Positions 8,379 through 16,392 of a stretch of 64,000 nucleotides of DNA are shown one piece after another. Made by a program: the position numbers and the translations under genes. Under the pieces are notes generated by a model, which saw only the letters and a list, made by a program, of their open reading frames with translations, was not told the DNA's origin and did no database searches. The stretch spans positions 1 to 64,000 of the forward strand of contig CAITVK010000125.1 of NCBI GenBank assembly GCA_903895845.1, in the 5' to 3' direction. Numbering within the stretch: position 1 is the stretch's first letter; each line of letters opens with the position of its first letter. The stretch comes from an uncultured Chitinophagaceae bacterium. Its GTDB lineage: Bacteria > Bacteroidota > Bacteroidia > Chitinophagales > Chitinophagaceae.

Positions 8379-9446
8379 TTAAAGTTGTTGAATTACTTCC
8401 ATCACAGCTCCATAGACTTCGTTGGGGGTGATGGAGAGAATACATTTTTTCTTTTGCTCTGTGCAAACTGTCAAACCACAACCTGCACAATCTGTCTTGT
8501 GGTAGATAATATGATTTTTTTCTCCTCTGGGAAACCACTTCCGGGGAATATTAATTGAAGCAAAGACAGCCACAATTGGAACGCCCATGGCGCCAGCTAG
8601 ATGCATAGGCCCACTATCATGTCCTACAAACAAACTTGTCTTTTTAAGAACTGCAGCACACTGACGCAACGAAACTTTGCCACAAATATTTAATACCTGA
8701 TCTTTGTGCCATGCTGCTTCACATTGGTCAGCCGCATCAATTTCATCGGGAGCACCAATAATAACCAATGCCCAATCTGGTAGTGCGGCAGCTAACAATT
8801 TAATAAGTGCAACCCAATTTGCTACAGTCCAATCTTTTGATTGCATCTTAGTGCCGGGAGATAAACTGATGAGTTTCATTCCTTTTGGAAGCTTACTCAA
8901 CTGATACCCTGCTTCTGCAGTTTCGGGCAGGGTTAATTTCAAATCCCAATTGGATTCAATGGATAAATCGGGGATACCAATAGGTGCAATTCTGCGTGCA
9001 ATCCGTTTAGCTTCCCATTCTTTTTCTCCAGTTTCAACATCGGTAAGTAAGTTAAAATCACCGTATTCGCTGGGGAAGCCTACCATTCTTTTAATGCCTG
9101 CGAGCCCAAAGAACACCTTATCTCTTTTTGCTGCTCCTTCACTTCTGGCAGCTGTCAGGTTCACCATGCAATCAAACTTATAGGTACGTAGTTTGAATAA
9201 TAGCTTTAAGAGTAACAAGGGATTGCGACTGCCTACGGGATAATCTATTATTTCATTAAAAAACAAGTCTTTGCCGAGTACCGCTTCCAAGGGAGCCGCT
9301 TTTGAAGCAACTGGTTTATTGGTCAATAGGACAATATTTGCACCCGGGAAAGCCGTCAAAACCTGATGAAAACATGGGAGTACCATGATAGTATCACCCA
9401 AACTACCCAATCTGTATATCAATATGTTTTTATTTGAATTCTTCAT
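8379..9446 (-). CDS. Glycosyltransferase family 9 (heptosyltransferase-like)
   Basis: 355 residues. The GT9 hallmarks are an N-terminal nucleotide-fold start, ILIYRLGSLGDTIMVLPCFHQV (written here in two parts: ILIYRLGSLGD, TIMVLPCFHQV), SPGTKMQSKDWTVANW, and SLFVGHDSGPMHLAGAMGV near the C-terminus. Family members transfer heptose, or in some groups other sugars, from an ADP-activated donor to the LPS core at the cytosolic face of the inner membrane. Four cysteines near the C-terminus (CAGCGLTVCTEQKKKC) are reminiscent of a metal site, as in some Bacteroidota GT9 proteins. It is a single gene; no LPS cluster surrounds it, so the acceptor is unknown. Confidence 0.88.
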   Translation of the reverse strand: MKNSNKNILIYRLGSLGDTIMVLPCFHQVLTAFPGANIVLLTNKPVASKAAPLEAVLGKDLFFNEIIDYPVGSRNPLLLLKLLFKLRTYKFDCMVNLTAARSEGAAKRDKVFFGLAGIKRMVGFPSEYGDFNLLTDVETGEKEWEAKRIARRIAPIGIPDLSIESNWDLKLTLPETAEAGYQLSKLPKGMKLISLSPGTKMQSKDWTVANWVALIKLLAAALPDWALVIIGAPDEIDAADQCEAAWHKDQVLNICGKVSLRQCAAVLKKTSLFVGHDSGPMHLAGAMGVPIVAVFASINIPRKWFPRGEKNHIIYHKTDCAGCGLTVCTEQKKKCILSITPNEVYGAVMEVIQQL

Positions 9447-9690
9447 TGCAGTTTTATTGAATCATTGATTGGCATTAGGATTAAAGTGGTGCAATATAAA
9501 GCTTTCAATCTAAAGGGTATTTTATTTGAGTTATGAAATCTGATTTTAGTGCATTAATCTTTTAATCTGGCATCCTAAAGGGTTGATGGAGAGCAAGGAT
9601 GCTTTGAAAGAGATGGGGCTATTTGCGCAACTAGCAACCTACAACTGATTTTTCTTCGTTTATTTGCCGCCTTCACCCAATAAAATAACA

Positions 9691-10053
9691 ATGATTAATT
9701 ACGAGGAACTGGTAAAGACCCAATCGGGGGATCTGATAGAAAAGTTAGTAACCTATGTGGTAAGTCAAGACCCTGTTGAGGTACATTTTAATTACCTGGA
9801 TAAAGACCAATGGGCTATTATTTCGATGCATAACTATGAAGAAGATCTAGAGATTTCGCTTCGGTTGCATTTTAATAACGTCTACGATTTATACATCGGA
9901 TATTACGACGACGATGATGAATTTTTTGAAGTAATACATTTGTTGACGGAAGAAGAAAAGGACATACTGCCTCCTGCCTTAAGAAAAATAATGACTAAAG
10001 TGTTGATAGATGAAAGGGGAATGAGATTGTCTGGCAAGTTTCTATCGAGGTAA
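9691..10053 (+). CDS. Conserved hypothetical acidic protein
   Basis: 120 residues from ATG 9691 (MINYEELVKTQSG); a TTG 27 nt upstream is possible but less likely. The protein is strongly acidic in the middle (YYDDDDEFFEV) and has no signal peptide, membrane segment or recognised motif. It lies 28 nt upstream of rluF on the same strand, so the two probably form an operon. No function is assigned. Confidence 0.6.
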   Translation: MINYEELVKTQSGDLIEKLVTYVVSQDPVEVHFNYLDKDQWAIISMHNYEEDLEISLRLHFNNVYDLYIGYYDDDDEFFEVIHLLTEEEKDILPPALRKIMTKVLIDERGMRLSGKFLSR

Positions 10054-10081
10054 AAATCATTCATACTTCAAATAATCAATC

Positions 10082-10819
10082 TTGAACGATACATCCATTA
10101 GTTTAAATAAATTTATTAGTGATACCGGCTATTGTTCTCGCCGGGAAGCCGATAATTTAATAACACAGGGGAGGGTTTTACTGAACGACCAACCTGCGCA
10201 ACTAGGCAATCGCTATCAACCCGGCGATACCGTGGAAGTGGATGGTAGTATTATTTCTACCATTAGTGAAAAGAAGAAAAAGGAGAAACTGATTTATATC
10301 GCTTTCAACAAACCAAAAGGGATTACGACAACCACCGAGGAGAAGATTCCAGGTAATATTATTTCTTTTATCAATCATCCTAAACGTATTTTCCCTATCG
10401 GGCGATTGGACAAAGATTCGGAGGGACTGATTTTGCTAACTAATGATGGGGATATCGTTAACAAGATTTTGCGTGCCGGCAATAACCACGAAAAAGAGTA
10501 TATCGTGCGAGTGAGTCTTCCAATTGATGGACATTTTATTCAACGAATGGCCAGTGGTGTTCGTATAAAAGATGGTATGACCAAGCCCTGCATCGTAAAG
10601 AGATTGAGCACCCACAACTTCAAAATAATACTGACACAAGGACTTAACCGACAAATACGCCGTATGTGTGAAGCGCTTGGAAACAAAGTGCAGACACTGG
10701 AACGCATTCGCATTATGAACATAAAAATAGATTGTATTGCCGTTGGTAAATGGCGTAACCTGAGCGATGTGGAACTAAAACAAATGATGGAAATGATTGG
10801 AAATTCTTCGAATAATTGA
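10082..10819 (+). CDS. rluF: 23S rRNA pseudouridine synthase RluF
   Basis: 245 residues with a TTG start at 10082; an in-frame TAA at 10073 rules out a longer reading, and no ATG precedes the S4 domain. The N-terminal S4 RNA-binding domain (LNKFISDTGYCSRREADNLI) is followed by the RsuA/RluB/E/F catalytic core with GRLDKDSEGLILLTNDGD, whose Asp is the catalytic residue, and QGLNRQIRRMCEALG. The match to E. coli RluF is close throughout (ILRAGN.HEKEY), so U2604 modification is likely. The TGA stop (10817-10819) lies inside a heptamer array. Confidence 0.93.
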   Translation: MNDTSISLNKFISDTGYCSRREADNLITQGRVLLNDQPAQLGNRYQPGDTVEVDGSIISTISEKKKKEKLIYIAFNKPKGITTTTEEKIPGNIISFINHPKRIFPIGRLDKDSEGLILLTNDGDIVNKILRAGNNHEKEYIVRVSLPIDGHFIQRMASGVRIKDGMTKPCIVKRLSTHNFKIILTQGLNRQIRRMCEALGNKVQTLERIRIMNIKIDCIAVGKWRNLSDVELKQMMEMIGNSSNN

Positions 10820-10905
10820 TAATTAATAATTGACAATTGATATAAAAGAAATCTGCTTAATATCGTATCAATTGTCAATTGTCAATTGTCAATTATTAAT
10901 TATCA
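10816..10905. repeat. Inverted heptamer arrays containing both flanking stop codons
   Basis: Left arm TTGATAA, TTAATAA, TTGACAA, TTGATAT (10816-10843). Right arm ATTGTCA x3, ATTATTA, ATTATCA (10871-10905). The arms are complementary and would form a long AT-rich hairpin between convergent rluF and the Smr gene. The rluF TGA (10817-10819) and the Smr-gene TGA (complement of 10903-10905) both lie within the heptamers. Confidence 0.85.
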
Positions 10906-11925
10906 ATTAAATAGTATTTCCGTAGCTCCAAAGCCAAAGCGGCTATCATATTTGTTGATGAAGCTTTTTACTTGCTTTTTTGGTTTCAGGAAGTCGTGTA
11001 TGTCTTCCTTCAATCGTCCCTTTCCGATGCCGTGGATGACTATCAAACTTGGTTGACGATGTGCAATGGCGAGGTCAAACCACTTCTCAAACTCTTTCAA
11101 TTGTATGTCCAGAATCTGTCGGTTAGAAAGCCCCTTCCAATCATCCGTAAGCTTTTCTATATGCAAGTCAACAATAGAACGGGCAGGTTCCAAATTCTGT
11201 CTTGTTTTTCCTACTTCATAAATTTTAAAACCATTAGCTACCAGCGGACTCAATTCAAACTTGTCTTCTGGAATATAATCCGGATAAATATCAAATAGTT
11301 TGTAGGTGATAGAAGGCAGATTCTTATCCTTCATCTCCTCAATCCTTTGGAAAAGTTGTTTGGGCTTAATCTTTAACGCAGTTTCATAGTGTGCCAATTT
11401 CTTTTTGTCTTGGTTAACCAAAGAAAAATCTGTAGTGAAAGACGGGCTGTCATTCACTTTCTCAAAATCTATATCGTGCAGATAAAAATCTTGAAAAGCG
11501 CCAATCTGGTTGTGAATCTCAAAGTTGGTCTCGTTAAGAAATTGTTGTTTGTAGATGAAGGTGTAGGCGGTATTTGTTTTATTAACCAGATAAATCTTCA
11601 GAATATCCACTACTTCATCATTAAAATCATCTAAGGAGAACTTTGGAATCAATACAATCCAAACACCATCTTCTGTTTTAATTTGACTTGGCTGTGGCTT
11701 TTCTTTTGGGATATTATCCAAAAATACCTTTGGCTTCTTGGGTTCTTCTACCACTTTCTTTTTAGAGAACCGATAGAAATAAGGGAAATCAATCTGATCC
11801 ATATAAGCAGGAAACTTCACGCCCCTCACTTCAATCATCACCATTTTGTCGTTCATCAGTTCAACAACCCTGCCTTCCTCGTTACTATGCAAAACAATAA
11901 TCTCGTCGCCCACCTCATACTTCAT
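10903..11925 (-). CDS. DUF2027 and Smr domain protein
   Basis: 340 residues from ATG 11925 (MKYEVGDEIIVLHSNEEGRVV); the frame extends 7 codons further. The N-terminus is a small beta-barrel-like module seen in DUF2027, the middle is a beta-rich DUF2027 region, and the C-terminus (about 250-340) is an Smr domain with DLHIEKL and VIHGIGKGRL (the HGxGxGxL loop). Smr domains bind or nick nucleic acids and occur in MutS2. There is no MutS ATPase here, so it is not MutS2. A nuclease or RNA-related role is plausible, cytosolic, but untested. Its TGA is supplied by the heptamer array at 10871-10905. Confidence 0.85.
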   Translation of the reverse strand: MKYEVGDEIIVLHSNEEGRVVELMNDKMVMIEVRGVKFPAYMDQIDFPYFYRFSKKKVVEEPKKPKVFLDNIPKEKPQPSQIKTEDGVWIVLIPKFSLDDFNDEVVDILKIYLVNKTNTAYTFIYKQQFLNETNFEIHNQIGAFQDFYLHDIDFEKVNDSPSFTTDFSLVNQDKKKLAHYETALKIKPKQLFQRIEEMKDKNLPSITYKLFDIYPDYIPEDKFELSPLVANGFKIYEVGKTRQNLEPARSIVDLHIEKLTDDWKGLSNRQILDIQLKEFEKWFDLAIAHRQPSLIVIHGIGKGRLKEDIHDFLKPKKQVKSFINKYDSRFGFGATEILFN

Positions 11926-11965
11926 ATTCGTCCTTTTAAAACGCAAATGTAAGAACTAGTAAGAA

Positions 11966-12000
11966 GGTTATAGGTTGTAAGTAATAAGTAATGGGTTATA
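11966..12000. repeat. Heptamer repeat upstream of Smr gene
   Basis: GGTTATA, GGTTGTA, AGTAATA, AGTAATG, GGTTATA: five contiguous heptamers in perfect register, 41 nt upstream of the Smr-gene start. Confidence 0.7.
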
Positions 12001-12079
12001 TGTAGCTAATTTGGGGTGAAGTAGATGGTATTTAGAAGCTGTTTGCGTTGATTATTTACAGAAGATATGCCTTTTATAA

Positions 12080-12268
12080 ATTATCGTATCTCTTAGTAAC
12101 ATTATTGCATCTCTCACAAGGATTATTGAATCTCTTTGTAAGATTATTGTATCTCTCACTAAGATTATTGCATCTCTTAGTAAGATTATCGTATCTCTCA
12201 GTAAGATTATTGCATCTCGCAATAGTTTTATTGCGTTTCACAATGAGATTTCTGCTACTCGCATCTAC
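12080..12268. repeat. 21-bp tandem array
   Basis: Nine contiguous 21-bp units starting at 12080, 12101, 12122 and so on to 12248. Consensus is ATTATTGCATCTCTNANTAAG; the first seven units are well conserved and the last two decayed. There are no spacers. A leucine-rich frame runs through it (heptad LLxLLVR-like) but looks like a product of the repeat. It fills the gap between the divergent Smr gene and the nuclease gene; otherwise 11926-12447 holds only the heptamers at 11966 and the promoter at 12412. Confidence 0.9.
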
Positions 12269-12411
12269 ATTTCGCTATCTAACAATAATTTGAGGCATTT
12301 GATGGGTGGATAAGGGCTTATTTGTGTGTATTATTGAATGAAATCAGATGATATATTGCCGTATAACCAAAAACTTATTATATACAGTTTAACTATCTAA
12401 GGCTTTAACCT

Positions 12412-12419
12412 TAATTTTG
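12412..12419 (+). promoter_or_regulatory. -7 promoter element for bifunctional nuclease gene
   Basis: TAATTTTG fits the Bacteroidota primary-sigma -7 consensus TAnnTTTG, 28 nt before the ATG at 12448. Confidence 0.5.
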
Positions 12420-12447
12420 TCGACCTTTCAAAAAAGAACGGGTTGTT

Positions 12448-13038
12448 ATGAAGAAGATTGAATTAGAAATTGTTGCCTTGTCACACAGCATTACGCAAAC
12501 ACATTCCTATGCCGTGGTGTTGGGCGAGGTGAATGGGCTGCGCAGATTGCCCATTGTAATTGGAGGATTTGAGGCGCAAGCAATAGCTGTTGCATTGGAA
12601 AGGATGAGCCCAAGCCGACCACTTACGCACGATTTGATGAAGAACTTTATGAACGCTTTTGATGTGCAATTGCAAGAAATTGTAATCAACGACTTACAAG
12701 AAGGCATCTTTTATTCTAAACTTATTTGTTTTACAGAACACGATACGGTTGAAATTGATAGCCGTACCAGCGATGCACTTGCTTTGGCAGTCCGCTTTCA
12801 ATGCCCAATTTATACCTACGAAAGCATCCTGGATAATGCAGGTATTTTGATGGGTGATGCTGCACCTAAGAAAGAAAAAGGCGAAGCAGTTGGTATAGAA
12901 GAAACCGGCGGCGGTGAAAGAGATGATCTTTCTTTGCTGAGTCTTGCAGAGCTTGAGACTTTACTGAATGAAGTATTAGAAAACGAAGACTACATAAGAG
13001 CAATTTCCATTAGGGATGAGATAAATAAACGCAAATAA
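12448..13038 (+). CDS. Bifunctional nuclease (BFN/DUF151) with UVR motif
   Basis: 196 residues. The BFN/DUF151 domain covers about residues 1-130: LPIVIGGFEAQAIAVALE, RPLTHDLMKNF, and EIDSRTSDALALAVRFQCPIY (residues given in two parts: EIDSRTSDALALA, VRFQCPIY). A linker leads to a C-terminal UvrB/UvrC-like motif (LSLAELETLLNEVL and YIRAISIRDEINKRK, 160-196). The family includes plant BFN nucleases and many bacterial homologues of uncertain activity. Here it precedes ispE by 72 nt, with heptamer repeats filling the gap, so co-transcription is uncertain. The stop TAA directly abuts a heptamer array. Confidence 0.88.
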   Translation: MKKIELEIVALSHSITQTHSYAVVLGEVNGLRRLPIVIGGFEAQAIAVALERMSPSRPLTHDLMKNFMNAFDVQLQEIVINDLQEGIFYSKLICFTEHDTVEIDSRTSDALALAVRFQCPIYTYESILDNAGILMGDAAPKKEKGEAVGIEETGGGERDDLSLLSLAELETLLNEVLENEDYIRAISIRDEINKRK

Positions 13039-13108
13039 TTATGAGTGATGAGTGAAGGTTTAGGGTTCCTCAAACTCATAACTCATAATTCATAACTCAT
13101 AACTAACT
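13039..13108. repeat. Inverted heptamer repeats between nuclease gene and ispE
   Basis: TTATGAG, TGATGAG (13039-13052) start at the first base after the stop codon. ACTCATA x2, ATTCATA, ACTCATA (13074-13101) form the complementary arm, ending 9 nt before the ispE ATG. A hairpin here could attenuate ispE or set its translation. Confidence 0.8.
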
Positions 13109-13110
13109 AC

Positions 13111-13998
13111 ATGGTCGTTTTTCCCAACTGCAAAATAAACCTCGGATTAAACATTCTTCGCAAGCGAGCGGATGGCTACCACGATTTGGAAACTGTTTTC
13201 TATCCTATTCCGTTAAAAGATGCGTTGGAAGTAGTCCGTCAAGCGTTGACCTTTGACAGTTTACCGTTAGCCGAGGTTGCAGAACATTCGACGGCCTTCG
13301 GTGAACGGAATACGGTAAAAGGTATTCATTTAACGACTTCGGGATTAGAGATAAATGGTAATCCCGAAACCAACCTCTGCATAAAAGCCTATCATTTACT
13401 TAAAAAAGATTTCCCTACACTACCTGATGTTCAGATGCACTTGCATAAAGTAATTCCGATGGGAGCAGGATTGGGCGGCGGTAGTGCCGATGGTGCTTTT
13501 GCTTTGAAGCTATTGAATAATAACTTTCACCTCAACTTATCTCAGGAGCAATTGATTGATTATGCCTTGCAATTGGGTAGCGACTGCCCATTCTTTATTC
13601 TCAATAAGCCTTGTTTCGCAACAGGTAGGGGAGAAGTGATGGAAGAAATTTCGTTGGATTTATCTGCTTATCAATTTGTAATCGTCAATCCTAAGATACA
13701 TATAGGCACAGGTTGGGCATTTAGTAATATCATTCCCACGACTCCCAATAATTCACTAAAGGATATTATCCAACAACCCATAAACACTTGGAAAGATGTT
13801 TTGATAAATGATTTCGAGTTTCCTGCCATCAATCACTATCCAGAAATTGGTTCCATAAAAGCTGAACTCTACAAACAAGGAGCAATCTATAGTAGTATGA
13901 CGGGCAGTGGAAGCACCGTCTTCGGAATCTTTGAAAAAGGTGCGAATGTGAAACTATCTTTCCCCGAAAATTGTTTTGTGTTCACAAGTAGCAAATGA
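13111..13998 (+). CDS. ispE: 4-diphosphocytidyl-2-C-methyl-D-erythritol kinase
   Basis: 295 residues. IspE phosphorylates CDP-methylerythritol in the MEP isoprenoid pathway, in the cytosol. The GHMP-kinase layout is clear: N-terminal PNCKINLGLNILRKRADGYH, the ATP-binding glycine motif PMGAGLGGGSADGA at about residues 113-126, the GSDCPFF segment, and C-terminal SMTGSGSTVFGIF. The start ATG 13111 (MVVFPNCKINLGL) agrees with family starts. The stop overlaps the start of the acyltransferase gene by four bases (ATGA), so the two are translationally coupled. Confidence 0.96.
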   Translation: MVVFPNCKINLGLNILRKRADGYHDLETVFYPIPLKDALEVVRQALTFDSLPLAEVAEHSTAFGERNTVKGIHLTTSGLEINGNPETNLCIKAYHLLKKDFPTLPDVQMHLHKVIPMGAGLGGGSADGAFALKLLNNNFHLNLSQEQLIDYALQLGSDCPFFILNKPCFATGRGEVMEEISLDLSAYQFVIVNPKIHIGTGWAFSNIIPTTPNNSLKDIIQQPINTWKDVLINDFEFPAINHYPEIGSIKAELYKQGAIYSSMTGSGSTVFGIFEKGANVKLSFPENCFVFTSSK

Positions 13999-14720
13999 AA
14001 ATCCTCCGCATCACATACTGCATCTACGCCTATCTTATCTTCATTTTATTGATGTTCATTGCTTTTCCATTGGTGATGTGCAGCCTGTTATTTGGCGAAA
14101 AAGCTAGTGGCAACTTTGTTTATAAAGTTGCTAAAGTGTGGGCGAGAATCTGGTATCTGCTCATTGGTATCAGGCATCAATCCACTGCTGAGGATTTTCC
14201 TCATGCTGATAAACAATACATTTTCGTTGCCAACCACATCTCCTATCTGGATATTCCAACTACTATGCTAGCCATCAGTCAGCCATATCGTGTTTTAGGA
14301 AAGCATGATATTGTCAAGATTCCCATCTTCGGGCTCATCTATAAAGCAGCGGTGATATTGGTAGACAGAAGCGATATGAAAAATCGTTCGCAGAGTGTAC
14401 GGGAATTAAATGCAGCAATAAACAAAGGCATATCTATCCTCATCTTTCCCGAAGGCACTTTTAACGAAACCGATCAGCCGCTGAAAGATTTTTATGACGG
14501 CGCATTCCGCCTTGCCATTCAAACACAAACACCCATTAAACCTGTTTTGTATTTAGACAACAAGAAAAGGCTACATTACGATAGCATTTTCTCACTCACG
14601 CCAGGTATTAGTCGCGTGGTCTATCTCCCCGCCATTTCCACAGAAGGTTACACAACTAAAGAAGTAGCAATACTAAAAGAAAAGGTCTATAAGGCGATGG
14701 AAGAAGGACTACTTAGATAG
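13995..14720 (+). CDS. plsC: 1-acyl-sn-glycerol-3-phosphate acyltransferase
   Basis: 241 residues. An N-terminal membrane helix (residues 5-35) precedes the PlsC domain with NHISYLD (the NHx4D catalytic motif, about 75-81), the FPEGTF acyltransferase motif and VLVDRSD. It acylates lysophosphatidate to phosphatidate at the inner membrane. The ATG overlaps the ispE stop (ATGA). The final codons CTT AGA TAG lie in a TAGATAG heptamer pair (14714-14727), so the stop codon is part of the repeat. The family also includes ornithine-lipid acyltransferases (OlsA), which cannot be excluded. Confidence 0.9.
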   Translation: MKILRITYCIYAYLIFILLMFIAFPLVMCSLLFGEKASGNFVYKVAKVWARIWYLLIGIRHQSTAEDFPHADKQYIFVANHISYLDIPTTMLAISQPYRVLGKHDIVKIPIFGLIYKAAVILVDRSDMKNRSQSVRELNAAINKGISILIFPEGTFNETDQPLKDFYDGAFRLAIQTQTPIKPVLYLDNKKRLHYDSIFSLTPGISRVVYLPAISTEGYTTKEVAILKEKVYKAMEEGLLR

Positions 14721-14727
14721 TAGATAG
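14714..14727. repeat. TAGATAG heptamer pair containing plsC stop
   Basis: Two perfect TAGATAG heptamers; the plsC TAG is 14718-14720. Confidence 0.65.
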
Positions 14728-14734
14728 TATTGCA

Positions 14735-16237
14735 TTACTGAGTGACCACCACTTTTTGAGTAGAGGTTAAATTTCCACTAGTATCATTTATAGAAACGAA
14801 ATAAATCCCTTCAGACAACTTGTAAGTCTTTATTACAACTGAAGAACTTTGTGCAGTTGCCTGATGAACCAATTGCCCCTTTAGGTCTGTTATACTGATA
14901 ACATTTCCTGCATTCAAACCTTTAATTGTAAATGCACCTCCTTGTTTTAGTGATGTGGGATTAGGGTAAATAGTAACTTGTTGTTTTTTGAAAGGACTTA
15001 TTGAAACTACACTTGAGTAATTACAAGTGCCATTCTCAACAGCCTTAATCCGATAATAAGTTGTAGCATCAAGCTCAGTTTTGCTTTGCCATTGGTAATG
15101 TTCAATACCGTTATTATTGGTTTTATTGATGGAAACACTTCCTACAACTTCAAAGTTTTTACCATCTGTAGATTGCTCTATAGTATAATCATCATTAAAG
15201 TTGATAGCACTCACATGCCAATCTATTACTGCAAAATTGTTTACGTTCTTACCTGTTACGTCAATAAAGTTAACTGGCAGGGTAGTGTCTGTTGTAGCCA
15301 ACCAAATTGTAGAATTCATAAACATGTATCTATGATTATCCCCTACTTTACTGTCTCCAGAATAGCTTTTGTATAACCCCGAGTTAGTAAAACCTGTACC
15401 ATCATCTGGGGGCGAACTATCGCCTGTTGCAACAATTTTCCCTTTGCCATAACGAGCATAAACAACCATCGCACCACTGATTGTGCTTTTAGATTCATTT
15501 GCAAATATGACGCCTTTAACAGTATTGTTGGCAACAGTGTCTAGCACCATGGTAGAGCCATCCGAATAACTAAACTTTGTTACTGTTCCATAGCTTCCGT
15601 TAGTTATTGGATTACTTATTTTGGTAACATTTGTACTAACTTCTGTAATATCGGATGGGTATAATTTTTTATTCGGATTTGTTGTGTCGAAACTTATTCC
15701 AAACGGATTTTTTACTGCTCCATTATTATTTGAGAAATCATTCCATATTTGAGTAGCGTCTTTACCGTCACTATTTCTGTCGGCACCCGCATGGTCGGAT
15801 ATCATAAACAAGCCTCCTCCATTTTTCACAAAGTTTAGCATAGCAGTCTTTTCTGTGGCTGTAAAAAGTATGTTGGGCTCACAAATAATGTAAACCTTGT
15901 AATTGCTTAAATCTTGCACATTTGTCTTGTCGCCATAAGTTATTTTACCATTTGATGGTAACGATTCTACAATGTATCCTTTGTTTACACAATCGATCCC
16001 CCAGTTAGATAAAGCGCCCGTCCAATAAGTTTCGGGGGTAGAGGGAGTGATAGTACTTTGAAGCGGTGTAGGTACACGCTGTGCGCTGCCTTTACTTGCA
16101 TCTGCATCAACTACCCAGTCGGCACTACCTGCTGTTTCTGCTTTTGTGTTATCGAACAGTATTTTTGTTTGGGCATTGGCTAGTGTTCCAATGAGGGTAG
16201 TAGTTGCAAATAAGAAAAAAAATAGAAAATGCCTCAT
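14735..16237 (-). CDS. Secreted T9SS type A sorting-domain protein
   Basis: 500 residues from ATG 16237 (MRHFLFFFLFATTTLIGTLANAQ, a clear signal peptide); the frame is open 62 codons further, but that part spans the terminator at 16338-16375. Residues about 25-300 look like a GATase-like/DUF4350-type alpha/beta domain (VYIICEPN, GGGLFMISDHAGADRN). A fibronectin-III-like segment follows (VIDWHVS...YTIEQSTDGKNFEVVGS), then a type A T9SS sorting domain (YPNPTS...GIYFVSI...KVVV). It should be exported by Sec and then to the surface by T9SS. Substrate unknown. It lies downstream of the TonB receptor gene, with a terminator between them. Confidence 0.82.
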   Translation of the reverse strand: MRHFLFFFLFATTTLIGTLANAQTKILFDNTKAETAGSADWVVDADASKGSAQRVPTPLQSTITPSTPETYWTGALSNWGIDCVNKGYIVESLPSNGKITYGDKTNVQDLSNYKVYIICEPNILFTATEKTAMLNFVKNGGGLFMISDHAGADRNSDGKDATQIWNDFSNNNGAVKNPFGISFDTTNPNKKLYPSDITEVSTNVTKISNPITNGSYGTVTKFSYSDGSTMVLDTVANNTVKGVIFANESKSTISGAMVVYARYGKGKIVATGDSSPPDDGTGFTNSGLYKSYSGDSKVGDNHRYMFMNSTIWLATTDTTLPVNFIDVTGKNVNNFAVIDWHVSAINFNDDYTIEQSTDGKNFEVVGSVSINKTNNNGIEHYQWQSKTELDATTYYRIKAVENGTCNYSSVVSISPFKKQQVTIYPNPTSLKQGGAFTIKGLNAGNVISITDLKGQLVHQATAQSSSVVIKTYKLSEGIYFVSINDTSGNLTSTQKVVVTQ

Positions 16238-16337
16238 ACTGCTGTAATATTTATTAATGATTGTATTATCGATACCTGTCTTGCTTTTTATGCTGTCTTG
16301 CTCAACAAAAAGAATAATCAATTTGAAAAATAAAAGT

Positions 16338-16375
16338 AAAAGCCCAAGAAATCCAATAGGATTTCTTGGGCTTTT
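16338..16375 (-). terminator. Intrinsic terminator of TonB receptor gene
   Basis: A 17-bp perfect stem (16338-16354 with 16359-16375), loop AATA, T-run on the minus strand. It lies 18 nt beyond the receptor stop. Confidence 0.9.
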
Positions 16376-16392
16376 TAATAAGCTATCTTTAT

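Noticed and set aside
12048-12293. Leucine-rich 81-codon frame, looking like a leucine zipper
   Set aside because: It is the 21-bp array read in one frame, without a domain or conserved start.
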